From assembly GCA_964604155.1 (NCBI GenBank), contig CAZRXY010000015.1, positions 1-14,809 on the forward strand: a stretch of 14,809 bases of DNA, written 5' to 3'. This document shows, piece by piece, positions 6,708-12,369 of this stretch. This DNA is from Stygibacter sp964604155 (GTDB lineage Bacteria; Cloacimonadota; Cloacimonadia; Cloacimonadales; TCS61). The notes below the pieces were generated by a model. The model ran no database searches and was not told where the DNA came from. It saw only the letters and a list, made by a program, of their open reading frames with translations. Numbering within the stretch: the first letter of the stretch is position 1; each line of letters begins with the position of its first letter. The translations under genes and the position numbers were made by a program.

Positions 6708-7181
6708 ATGCCAAAGCATTATTATCAGATCGGTGAAATAGCCAATATGCTTGGCGTTAAAAGGCACACTCTACGCTACTGGGAATCGGAATTCCCTGTG
6801 CTTAAACCAAGGAAGAATAGTGGCGGAAAGCGAATCTACACTTCCAGCGATATTGACCTCCTAAAGAAAATCAAATATTTGCTCTATGACCAGAATTTCA
6901 GTATAGAAGGAGCCCGGAAAAAAGTAACTGGCGGTGAAGAGGTGGAGATAAAGGAAAGCGTTACTAATTTTCCAGTTCACAATTTGGAGATAAAAAAAAG
7001 AATTGCCAACAAAATTGAGAAAATCCAGGACAGGCTGATAATCTCGCCGGCTGCCAGCGAAAAGCAGGAAAAGAAACGCCAGATCAGAGAAAAAGTAAAA
7101 GATATCTGCGAGCTATTAGGCAGCAAAAAAAAGAAGCAGGATGTTACACCTGCTTCTCTACAAGATTCCTGCCAGGATTAA
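6708..7181 (+). CDS. MerR-family transcriptional regulator
   Basis: Residues about 5-70 form a MerR-type winged helix: YYQIGEIANMLGVKRHTLRYWESEFP (helix-turn-helix) and KPRKNSGGKRIYTSSDIDLLKKIKYLLYD (wing and second helix pair). The rest is a basic, helical tail with no visible metal-binding cysteines, so the effector is unknown. At 157 aa it is of the short HTH-plus-coiled-coil type often found singly in genomes. The ATG at 6708 is preceded by GGGAAGGTGG. It follows lnt by 53 bases and may be co-transcribed with it. Its 3' end (7125-7157) doubles as the terminator of the convergent sigma operon: the KKKK codons are that terminator's T-tract read on the other strand. Confidence 0.85.
   Translation: MPKHYYQIGEIANMLGVKRHTLRYWESEFPVLKPRKNSGGKRIYTSSDIDLLKKIKYLLYDQNFSIEGARKKVTGGEEVEIKESVTNFPVHNLEIKKRIANKIEKIQDRLIISPAASEKQEKKRQIREKVKDICELLGSKKKKQDVTPASLQDSCQD
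7125..7157 (-). terminator. Intrinsic terminator of the sigma/Spy operon, inside the MerR-type gene
   Basis: On the minus strand, AGAAGCAGG pairs perfectly with CCTGCTTCT (9 bp; plus-strand positions 7132-7140 and 7149-7157) around an 8-base loop. It is followed at once by eight T residues (7132-7125), a textbook Rho-independent terminator. It lies 29 bases past the Spy-like stop codon. It is wholly inside the coding sequence of the convergent regulator gene, about 24 bases from that gene's stop. On the plus strand no T-run follows, so it should act in one direction only. Confidence 0.85.
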
Positions 7182-7185
7182 CCGG

Positions 7186-7722
7186 CTACTTTCTATCTTT
7201 CATTCTTTCCCGGCTATGCCGCATCTTCTCAGCTTCTTCTTCATCGCAATCACGCCTCATCCCTGCAGGATTCTTCAATAATTCCTGAACCTCAGCCTTT
7301 TGCTCCTTCGTGAGCTGATCCCAGCATTCTTTTTGATTATCGATCTGTTTGCTCCTATGTTCTTTTTTTAGATCATAGATGGCATTATTGATTTTCTTCA
7401 TCTGATCAAAATCCATGTTTTGCTTCGCAAGACGCAGGTCTATCTCATGGGTTTCTATCTGGGCATTGTGTTCGATTGCAGATTTTTGCTGGGCAACACG
7501 CAATTCCTGCAGTTTTGCCTGCTGCTTTGCTGTGAGCTCCAAATGGTGCATCACTCTCATCATCAAATCAGCATTATTGCCGTCACGCATCTTCCCCATC
7601 TGCTGATGCTTACCTCCACGACCAGGGCAATCACCCATATTCATGCCTCTATCGGGCATTCTTTGGGCACTTAGCAGGCTAACTATTAGCAGTGTTAGAG
7701 CTATTAGTATTACTTTCTTCAT
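7186..7722 (-). CDS. Spy/CpxP-like periplasmic LTxxQ protein
   Basis: A cleavable signal peptide (about residues 1-19, ending SLLSA before QRMP) precedes a helical, charged, Met/His/Gln-rich domain. Two LTxxQ-type motifs are visible, LTAKQ at 63-67 and LTKEQ at 137-141, the spacing typical of CpxP/Spy periplasmic chaperone folds. The mature N-terminus is rich in Met, Gly, His and Arg with one Cys (MPDRGMNMGDC, then KHQQMGKM), which could bind soft metals. Family members act as periplasmic chaperones or stress/metal sensors. It is last in the sigma operon; its ATG overlaps the upstream stop as ATGA and has AAGGAG in front. It is likely a target or effector of the sigma system. Confidence 0.8.
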   Translation of the reverse strand: MKKVILIALTLLIVSLLSAQRMPDRGMNMGDCPGRGGKHQQMGKMRDGNNADLMMRVMHHLELTAKQQAKLQELRVAQQKSAIEHNAQIETHEIDLRLAKQNMDFDQMKKINNAIYDLKKEHRSKQIDNQKECWDQLTKEQKAEVQELLKNPAGMRRDCDEEEAEKMRHSRERMKDRK

Positions 7723-8123
7723 TTTTTTCTCCTTTTTGGATAATCGGTTTTGTCATTTGGCGGGCGATCATATTTCTTTTCAAATATTTCACCCCTTTTT
7801 CTCATTTCTATGATCTCTTTTCCAAGAAACTCTTCAGACTGACGCTGGGTATGGAGCATGTTCTGCAGGAGACTGTCTGCAATACTCTCATCAAAATCTT
7901 CACTGCGAATATAATCCATAAACATCTTTCTCTCCTGCAGGAACTCGCTGCGACGTTCTCTAAAGTGTTCCGGATGATGACGGATAATTTCGCGGACAGC
8001 GGGAAAATCCCGCCGGTCGGGAAGTCTGTGATCGATATTCCTATGCCGGAGAAACATCCCTATAAAGGCAATATTAAAGGCAAGCGAGATACAAATGATA
8101 AAGTATAAGATTTTATTATTCAT
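7719..8123 (-). CDS. Membrane-anchored periplasmic sensor, CnrX/heavy-metal-resistance-like
   Basis: An N-terminal membrane anchor (about residues 5-25) is followed by a highly charged helical periplasmic domain. It carries clustered histidines (H49, H50, H53) and an LHTQRQSEEFLGKEI helix near 90-103, as in PF13801-type 'Metal_resist' sensors such as CnrX and ZraP. The uncleaved anchor and position right after the putative anti-sigma gene (1-base TAATG overlap) suggest it works with that protein at the inner membrane. It ends in a ATGA overlap with the Spy-like gene. Metal binding is inferred from composition and family resemblance only; it could equally sense misfolded proteins or envelope stress. 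Confidence 0.65.
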   Translation of the reverse strand: MNNKILYFIICISLAFNIAFIGMFLRHRNIDHRLPDRRDFPAVREIIRHHPEHFRERRSEFLQERKMFMDYIRSEDFDESIADSLLQNMLHTQRQSEEFLGKEIIEMRKRGEIFEKKYDRPPNDKTDYPKRRKK

Positions 8124-8425
8124 TATTCACCTTCCACAAGATAGCTGTATAACCCGGCATCACCTAAACCCCAATCCGCATAATCATTTATGTCTGAAGC
8201 AAATACCTGGTTACTGAGAATAATCCCCAATGCAAATGCAATTATAGAAGCAGCCAGAGAAAGCCGTTTCCAAAGCGGAGCTGCCAGGGCTATATTGACA
8301 GGCTCTGATTGCAGGAGGGCATTATGCATCACCTTTTCTGCAAACTGGAGCGAGAGTTCCTCATCGCAGTAGCCACCCAGAAAATCCTCTACCAGTCTCT
8401 CTTTACCTGTTTTTCTATCTTTCAT
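8123..8425 (-). CDS. Putative single-TM anti-sigma factor
   Basis: This 100-residue protein has a soluble N-terminal part (about 1-50, with YCDEELSLQFAEKVM), one membrane helix (about 53-74) and a short acidic periplasmic tail. It lacks the H-x3-C-x2-C zinc motif of ZAS anti-sigma factors. Size, topology and position directly after the ECF sigma gene argue for a CnrY-like anti-sigma that holds the sigma at the membrane. No sequence motif proves it. It begins 20 bases after the sigma stop, with AGAGG in front, and overlaps the sensor gene by one base, so the three are translated as a unit. Confidence 0.6.
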   Translation of the reverse strand: MKDRKTGKERLVEDFLGGYCDEELSLQFAEKVMHNALLQSEPVNIALAAPLWKRLSLAASIIAFALGIILSNQVFASDINDYADWGLGDAGLYSYLVEGE

Positions 8426-8445
8426 TTTTTATACCTCTACTTTTA

Positions 8446-8964
8446 TTAGACAGCAGAAAGCTGATTATCCTGTAAATTTTTTATCCCCTCTTTTTCCAGA
8501 ATTTCCCTTAATTTCTTTTTTGCTCTCACCAGCCGCGTATCCACTGCAGAGATACTAAAGCCGGAGATTTCAGAGATTTCACGATAGCTCTTATTCTGAA
8601 AGAATTGCAGGTCAATTAGCAGCGCCTCGGTAGGATCAAGCTTCGCCAGACTTTCCCGTATAAGTGCATTACGCTGATCATTATCCGGCTCGGGTGCGAT
8701 TGAAGGCTGCTTCAATATACTATTTGAAAAAAACTGCTGCCGCTTTTTTTTTTTGATTTTATTGAGAGTCTTATTATAGGCTATGCGAAATAAATATGAT
8801 CTCCTGGCTTCCGGATTAATTCTATCAAGACTCTTATAAAACGAGCTGAATACCTCCTGAAACAAGTCCTCAGAATCCTGACGGTCTCTCACCATTCTCA
8901 GTATCATATTAAATACCTTCTTCCCTTCAGACATCATCATCTCTTCTAAAATCTTTTCTTTCAT
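8446..8964 (-). CDS. ECF (extracytoplasmic function) RNA polymerase sigma factor
   Basis: Sigma-70 region 2 is visible at about residues 12-75 (RDRQDSEDLFQEVFSSFYKSL, then RRSYLFRIAYNKTLNKIKKKKR). Region 4 is at about 108-158 (LDPTEALLIDLQFFQNKSYREISEIS, then GFSISAVDTRLVRAKKKLREIL). There is no region 3, as expected for ECF sigmas. I placed the start at ATG 8964 (172 aa). The frame is open to 9078, but that would add a hydrophobic 38-residue extension unlike the family, and GAGAG lies just before ATG 8964. A run of eleven A residues (8744-8754 on the plus strand) encodes KKKK between the two domains. The sigma probably drives its own operon and other envelope genes, restrained by the protein encoded next. 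Confidence 0.85.
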   Translation of the reverse strand: MKEKILEEMMMSEGKKVFNMILRMVRDRQDSEDLFQEVFSSFYKSLDRINPEARRSYLFRIAYNKTLNKIKKKKRQQFFSNSILKQPSIAPEPDNDQRNALIRESLAKLDPTEALLIDLQFFQNKSYREISEISGFSISAVDTRLVRAKKKLREILEKEGIKNLQDNQLSAV

Positions 8965-9027
8965 TTTTTTTGCTCTCTCACAATATAAGACAGCAATTTT
9001 GGCAAATCCCTGCAAAATTACCGACCT

Positions 9028-9040
9028 CTTATAGTATAAG
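9028..9040. promoter_or_regulatory. 13-bp palindrome upstream of the sigma gene (possible operator/-10)
   Basis: CTTATAGTATAAG has perfect 6-bp arms around one central base. It lies 64-76 bases upstream of the sigma start codon. Its minus-strand reading contains TATACT, a possible -10. No good -35 with 16-18 bases of spacing was found, so it may be a protein-binding site, part of a promoter, or chance in an A/T-rich region. Confidence 0.25.
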
Positions 9041-9083
9041 GCAAAATGAAAAAAAACAGGCAATAAAGCGTAAAGCAAAACGT

Positions 9084-9114
9084 CGAAGCCGCTAGCGGCT
9101 AAGCGGGAGCTTCG
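9084..9114. repeat. Compound palindrome with AGCCGCTAGCGGCT core
   Basis: A 14-bp perfect palindrome (9087-9100) sits inside an outer inverted repeat, CGAAGC (9084-9089) with GCTTCG (9109-9114). The two alternative pairings are mutually exclusive. There is no T-tract. Its GC-rich bases contrast sharply with the surrounding A/T-rich DNA, as in REP-like elements. Confidence 0.5.
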
Positions 9115-9118
9115 TCAA

Positions 9119-9139
9119 CCCCGTGATATAAGCACGAGG
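9119..9139. repeat. REP-like hairpin, same family as 14247-14267
   Basis: CCCCGTG pairs with CACGAGG with one mismatch, around a 7-base loop. The reverse complement of this site, extended by three bases (TTG), matches 20 of 24 bases of the plus-strand sequence starting at 14247. The two are therefore homologous inserts in different intergenic regions, in opposite orientation. Confidence 0.5.
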
Positions 9140-9216
9140 CGATTAATTAAAAATCAAAAATTCATAATTTTCACCCCTCCCTTTGCAGGGTGATTCTTGA
9201 GCCAGAAATAAAAAAT

Positions 9217-9234
9217 AATTCGCGAGTATGCCAG
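9217..9234 (+). repeat. ATGCCAG-type dispersed element, copy C
   Basis: This copy reads AATTCGCGAGTATGCCAG and is in sense orientation to rpmB, ending 78 bases before its start codon. The upstream words CCCTTTGCAGG and ATTCTTGAGC are shared with the region upstream of nadC (about 379-389 and 457-466), so B and C may be remnants of one longer element. Confidence 0.45.
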
Positions 9235-9278
9235 AAATTTAAAGAATTTACTTGCCAGTTATGCAACATTTAAATTTC

Positions 9279-9298
9279 CTGTCGTGACAGAATATAAT
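9279..9298 (+). promoter_or_regulatory. Possible rpmB -10 box with adjacent inverted repeat
   Basis: A consensus TATAAT (9293-9298) follows the inverted repeat CTGTC-GT-GACAG (9279-9290), which would lie between -35 and -10 as an operator might. No good -35 is seen 17 bases upstream (TTAAAT). A start near 9305 would leave only about eight bases of leader and cut the Shine-Dalgarno, so the box may be fortuitous. Confidence 0.25.
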
Positions 9299-9312
9299 GT
9301 GGAAGGTGAATT

Positions 9313-9504
9313 ATGTCAAGAGTATGCGATGTGTGTGGAAAGAGAGCTCAGACTGGCAACAACAGAAGCCATGCCCTGAATGCCACCAAGAGGAAATTTT
9401 TTCCTAATCTCACTAAGATGAAGGCTGACTTCAACGGAATTATCAAATCTGTAAGAGTCTGCTCTTCTTGCTTAAAAGCCAACAAGGTGAAAAAAGTAGT
9501 ATAA
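9313..9504 (+). CDS. rpmB: 50S ribosomal protein L28 (zinc-binding form)
   Basis: L28 is a small basic protein of the large ribosomal subunit. The 63-residue sequence has the family opening SRVCDVCGKRAQTGNNRSHALNATKRKFFPNL and a closing KSVRVCSSCLKANKVKK. Cysteines C5-x2-C8 and C50-x2-C53 make this the 'C+' zinc-binding form. AAGGTG precedes the ATG. It stands alone between an intergenic region and a strong terminator, so it is a single-gene transcription unit; rpmG (L33), often nearby in other genomes, is not here. Confidence 0.95.
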   Translation: MSRVCDVCGKRAQTGNNRSHALNATKRKFFPNLTKMKADFNGIIKSVRVCSSCLKANKVKKVV

Positions 9505-9508
9505 AGAT

Positions 9509-9545
9509 AAAGACCGCTAGCCGGTCTTTTTCTTTGTTTTTTTTT
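9509..9545 (+). terminator. Intrinsic terminator of rpmB
   Basis: AAAGACCG (9509-9516) pairs with CGGTCTTT (9522-9529) around a 5-base loop and is followed by T-rich TTCTTTG and then nine T residues up to 9545. It begins five bases after the rpmB stop. Eight perfect base pairs plus the T-tract make it a confident Rho-independent terminator. Confidence 0.9.
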
Positions 9546-9591
9546 AGTAGTTTGATAATTCTTATTGACCGTTTTTCAATTATTAAAGAAA

Positions 9592-9597
9592 TATAAT
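9592..9597 (+). promoter_or_regulatory. Possible -10 box for the PF04008-thpR-recA run
   Basis: A consensus TATAAT lies 65 bases before the chosen start at 9663. The nearest TTGAC-like hexamer, TTGACC (9565-9570), is 21 bases away, too far for a standard sigma-70 promoter; at 17 bases the sequence is CCGTTT. Because the rpmB terminator lies just upstream, a promoter is expected in 9546-9650. No LexA-type operator is obvious here or just before recA. Confidence 0.35.
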
Positions 9598-9662
9598 CAC
9601 GTAGTAGTGATCTCGATGAGGAAATTTTGTATCCAAAATACTAAGAAATAATGGAGAAAAGT

Positions 9663-10151
9663 ATGAAGACTTTGATTGAACCAATTATTGTACCTGAGGA
9701 ATACAATATTATCTTTGGGATGTCGCATTTTATCAAGACTGTCGAAGACCTTTATGAGGCGTTGGTCAATAGTGTGCCGGGGATATCATTTGGTCTGGCA
9801 TTCAATGAAGCTTCAGGACCTTGCCTGATCCGTAAGGAAGGAACAGACCCGGAACTGATTGAGATGGCGATGCAGAACCAGAAGCGATTAAAAGCGGGGC
9901 ACACCTTTTTGATCATCATGAAAAACGCTTTTCCGATCAATGTTTTGCCGGCAATAAAGAGCTGCTGTGAAGTAGTAAATATCTTCTGCGCAACTGCTAA
10001 CCCGGTGCAGGTGGTTCTGGCAGAGACGGAGCAGGGACGTGGTGTGCTGGGAGTGATAGACGGTTTTTCGCCAAAGGGAGTAGAACTGGATAGCGATGTT
10101 ACGCACCGTAAGCAGTTTCTTCGCAAGATTGGCTATAAAAGGTCTCTATAA
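9663..10151 (+). CDS. PF04008 'adenosine-specific kinase' family protein
   Basis: The 162-residue protein matches the whole length of this conserved archaeal/bacterial family: NIIFGMSHFIKTVEDLYEALVNSVPGISFGLAFNEASG, AGHTFLIIMKNAFPINVLPAIK, IFCATANPVQVVLAETEQGRGVLGVIDG, and the C-terminal RKQFLRKIGYK. The family name comes from structural-genomics annotation; as far as I recall the activity is poorly established. I chose ATG 9663, six bases after GGAG (9653-9656), rather than ATG 9651, which has no clear ribosome-binding site. It is first in a run followed three bases later by thpR. Confidence 0.85.
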   Translation: MKTLIEPIIVPEEYNIIFGMSHFIKTVEDLYEALVNSVPGISFGLAFNEASGPCLIRKEGTDPELIEMAMQNQKRLKAGHTFLIIMKNAFPINVLPAIKSCCEVVNIFCATANPVQVVLAETEQGRGVLGVIDGFSPKGVELDSDVTHRKQFLRKIGYKRSL

Positions 10152-10154
10152 TTT

Positions 10155-10703
10155 ATGCGTGCCTTTATAGCTTTGGATATTCCGCAGCAGGTAAAAGAGG
10201 AAATGCGGAAAATCTGCCTCAATTTGCAGGGTTATAATAAATTCGGTATAAATTGGGTAGATTCGCCAAATATGCATATCACTTTTCAGTTTCTGGGTGA
10301 TATATCCGGATCGGATCAAGCTGCAATTGAAGATATTATTGCCACTCACGGCAAAATAATAACGCCGCCTTTTTTTATAAATCCGGTATTAGAGCTTGTT
10401 CCACCGGCAAAACCACGTTTGTTATGGCTCAGGTATTCCAATGACGCACCTATTGTGCCCAAAGCCCATCGCATGATTTGCCGCGAAATCTCAAATCTGG
10501 GATATAAATTAGATAAAAAAAAATTGATATACCATGTAACCCTGGGAAGAATAAAGCAAAATCTGCCCTCTCAATTCGTGGAGGCAGTCTTGCGATATAA
10601 GCTGCCAGAACTTAATTTCAGCTCAGAAATAATCACTCTCTATCAGAGTATTCTTAAACCTCAGGGACCTGTATATAGTCCACTGTTTTCAATAAAACTG
10701 TAA
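10155..10703 (+). CDS. thpR: RNA 2',3'-cyclic phosphodiesterase (2H family)
   Basis: ThpR (formerly LigT, '2'-5' RNA ligase') opens 2',3'-cyclic phosphate ends of RNA. Both catalytic HxTx motifs are present: HITF at 41-44 and HVTL at 127-130. The opening MRAFIALDIP and the length of 182 aa are typical. The start is three bases after the preceding stop; the best ribosome-binding match (AAAAGG) is rather far from the ATG, so translational coupling is likely. A position just before recA is a recurrent arrangement in bacteria, often together with cinA, which is absent here. Confidence 0.92.
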   Translation: MRAFIALDIPQQVKEEMRKICLNLQGYNKFGINWVDSPNMHITFQFLGDISGSDQAAIEDIIATHGKIITPPFFINPVLELVPPAKPRLLWLRYSNDAPIVPKAHRMICREISNLGYKLDKKKLIYHVTLGRIKQNLPSQFVEAVLRYKLPELNFSSEIITLYQSILKPQGPVYSPLFSIKL

Positions 10704-10724
10704 TTTTATAAAGGAGTATCTGCT

Positions 10725-11765
10725 ATGATAAGCAAAGACAAGAATTCTGCTCTAAAGACAGCCATGAGCCAATTGGAGAAGCAATTCGGCATTGGCACGA
10801 TCATGAAACTGGGCGAAAAACCCAATATTGATGTAGAAGTAATTCCCACAGGGGCGATCAGCCTTGATGCAGCTTTGGGGATAGGAGGCATTCCGCGGGG
10901 AAGAATTTGTGAGATATATGGCCCCGAAGCTTCAGGTAAAACTACTATTGCCCTGCATATTGTGGCAGAAGCCCAAAAACAAGACGGTGTGGTGGCATTT
11001 ATAGATGCCGAGCATGCCCTTGATCCGGTTTATGCCAGAAATATCGGCGTAGATACGGATAATCTTTTGATATCACAACCGGATGGTGGTGAACAGGCTT
11101 TGGAAATAGTGGAAACATTGGTCCGCAGTAATGCCATTGATCTCATTGTAGTGGATTCTGTTGCCGCACTGGTGCCCCGAGCTGAAATTGAAGGTAGTAT
11201 GGGCGATTCTCACGTGGGGCTGCAAGCTCGCTTGATGTCCCAGGCTCTCAGAAAATTAACCGGAATAATTAGCAAAACCAATACATCCGTGGTTTTTATT
11301 AACCAAACACGTATGAAAATTGGCGTGCCTTCATATATGAATCCAGAAACCACTACCGGTGGCGTTGCCCTGAAATTCTATGCCTCTATGAGGCTTGAAG
11401 TACGTAAAATAGGCTCAATCAAGAAAGTAGGAGTCGCTGATGAAATTATTGGCAACAGCACTCGAGTAAAAATAGTTAAAAACAAATTTGCCCCACCCTT
11501 TAAAAAAGTGGAATTTCCCATCATTTTTGGCGTGGGAATTTCTAAGATCGATATTATCCTCGATCTGGCAGTTAGCTATAAAATTGTGACTAAAAGTGGC
11601 TCATGGTATTCTATTGGAGATACAAAACTGGGGCAGGGAGCAGAAAAAGTTAAAGAATTCTTTAACGAAAATCCAGAAAAATACGCAGAAATAGAATCTA
11701 AAATCCGTGAGGAACTGGGATTCAAAAAACCAAATGCTGCTGCTAAAGACAAGGGCAAAGAATAA
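10725..11765 (+). CDS. recA: Recombinase RecA
   Basis: RecA forms ATP-dependent filaments on single-stranded DNA, drives strand exchange and triggers LexA-type self-cleavage. Walker A is GPEASGKT (66-73), the catalytic Glu is E96 (DAEHALD), and Walker B is LIVVD (140-144). Loop L1 (about 156-166, EGSMGDSHVGL) and Q194 are present. Loop L2 is unusual: after RMKIGV it reads PSYM before NPETTTGG, one residue more than the E. coli MFG at 202-204, and the residue after Q194 is Thr rather than the usual Ile. The 346-residue chain lacks a strongly acidic C-terminal tail, ending KDKGKE. AAGGAG lies eight bases before the ATG. Confidence 0.97.
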   Translation: MISKDKNSALKTAMSQLEKQFGIGTIMKLGEKPNIDVEVIPTGAISLDAALGIGGIPRGRICEIYGPEASGKTTIALHIVAEAQKQDGVVAFIDAEHALDPVYARNIGVDTDNLLISQPDGGEQALEIVETLVRSNAIDLIVVDSVAALVPRAEIEGSMGDSHVGLQARLMSQALRKLTGIISKTNTSVVFINQTRMKIGVPSYMNPETTTGGVALKFYASMRLEVRKIGSIKKVGVADEIIGNSTRVKIVKNKFAPPFKKVEFPIIFGVGISKIDIILDLAVSYKIVTKSGSWYSIGDTKLGQGAEKVKEFFNENPEKYAEIESKIREELGFKKPNAAAKDKGKE

Positions 11766-12369
11766 ATCTACTTCGTTCATTGAGATTGATGAAAAAATCC
11801 GCGGAGTTCTGCCGGATAGAACTCTTCGGAATTTTTCTATTCCCGGAAATACCGATATTACTATTGAATCCTCCGTGGCAGCAGCTCTGGACGCTGAAAT
11901 TATTGCTTACGCCTGGAGCAGATTCCTCAAATGGCTGGCTTTTCAAGAAAGATCTGTTGATTTGAGCAGGCAATATCTTTTGCAATTTCCACTGGCGGAA
12001 GACCTTGCCGAAAATTTGATCGATCTCGCTAAAAAAAATAACTACCTGAATGATGAGAGATTTACACAATTAGCTATAGAATCTTATATCGAAAAAAATA
12101 AAAGCAGAATGGAAATAAAATCTAAACTCTATGAAAAACAATTGCCAATGCCGCTTATTGAAAGATATCTGAGCTCCTTGTATGATGAGAAAGCTCAGGA
12201 TATGATTCTTTCTAATCAGGTGATCAGGCTATATGAACGCTGGCGATCTCTTGATCCGCAAGAGATAGAGCGGAAAGTTTGCGATTCCCTCGCCAAACGC
12301 GGATTTAATTATTACGAAGTGCAAAAATATTGCCAAAGGATGAATAATGAAAAAGAAGATTACGATTAA
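11734..12369 (+). CDS. recX: Regulatory protein RecX
   Basis: RecX binds RecA filaments and inhibits or remodels them. The three-helix repeats are visible: SRFLKWLAFQERSVDLSRQYLLQ, then LIDLAKKNNYLNDERFTQLAIESYIEKNKSRMEIKSKLYEKQ, then a C-terminal repeat with LAKRGFNYYEVQKYCQ. NNYLNDERF is the best signature. The start is uncertain. The only in-frame ATG/GTG upstream of the conserved region lie inside recA (ATG 11734, used here, 211 aa; GTG 11707), so the genes overlap by at least 32 bases, unless a non-standard codon is used after the recA stop. Its last 23 bases overlap the Nif3-family gene. Confidence 0.8.
   Translation: MLLLKTRAKNKSTSFIEIDEKIRGVLPDRTLRNFSIPGNTDITIESSVAAALDAEIIAYAWSRFLKWLAFQERSVDLSRQYLLQFPLAEDLAENLIDLAKKNNYLNDERFTQLAIESYIEKNKSRMEIKSKLYEKQLPMPLIERYLSSLYDEKAQDMILSNQVIRLYERWRSLDPQEIERKVCDSLAKRGFNYYEVQKYCQRMNNEKEDYD

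Larger units (their letters stand above)
8965..9312. other. Divergent intergenic region between the sigma operon and rpmB
   Basis: No gene is seen. Reading rightward, it holds a 13-bp palindrome CTTATAGTATAAG (9028-9040) upstream of the sigma gene, a compound palindrome at 9084-9114, a REP-like hairpin at 9119-9139, an A/T-rich word cluster at about 9146-9172, copy C of the ATGCCAG element (9217-9234), and a CTGTC-GT-GACAG inverted repeat before rpmB. Promoters for both directions must lie here, but none is clear-cut. Confidence 0.6.

Noticed and set aside
8965..9078. Longer N-terminus for the ECF sigma factor
   Set aside because: The added 38 residues are hydrophobic and unlike any sigma region; ATG 8964 has a better ribosome-binding site and gives the normal length.
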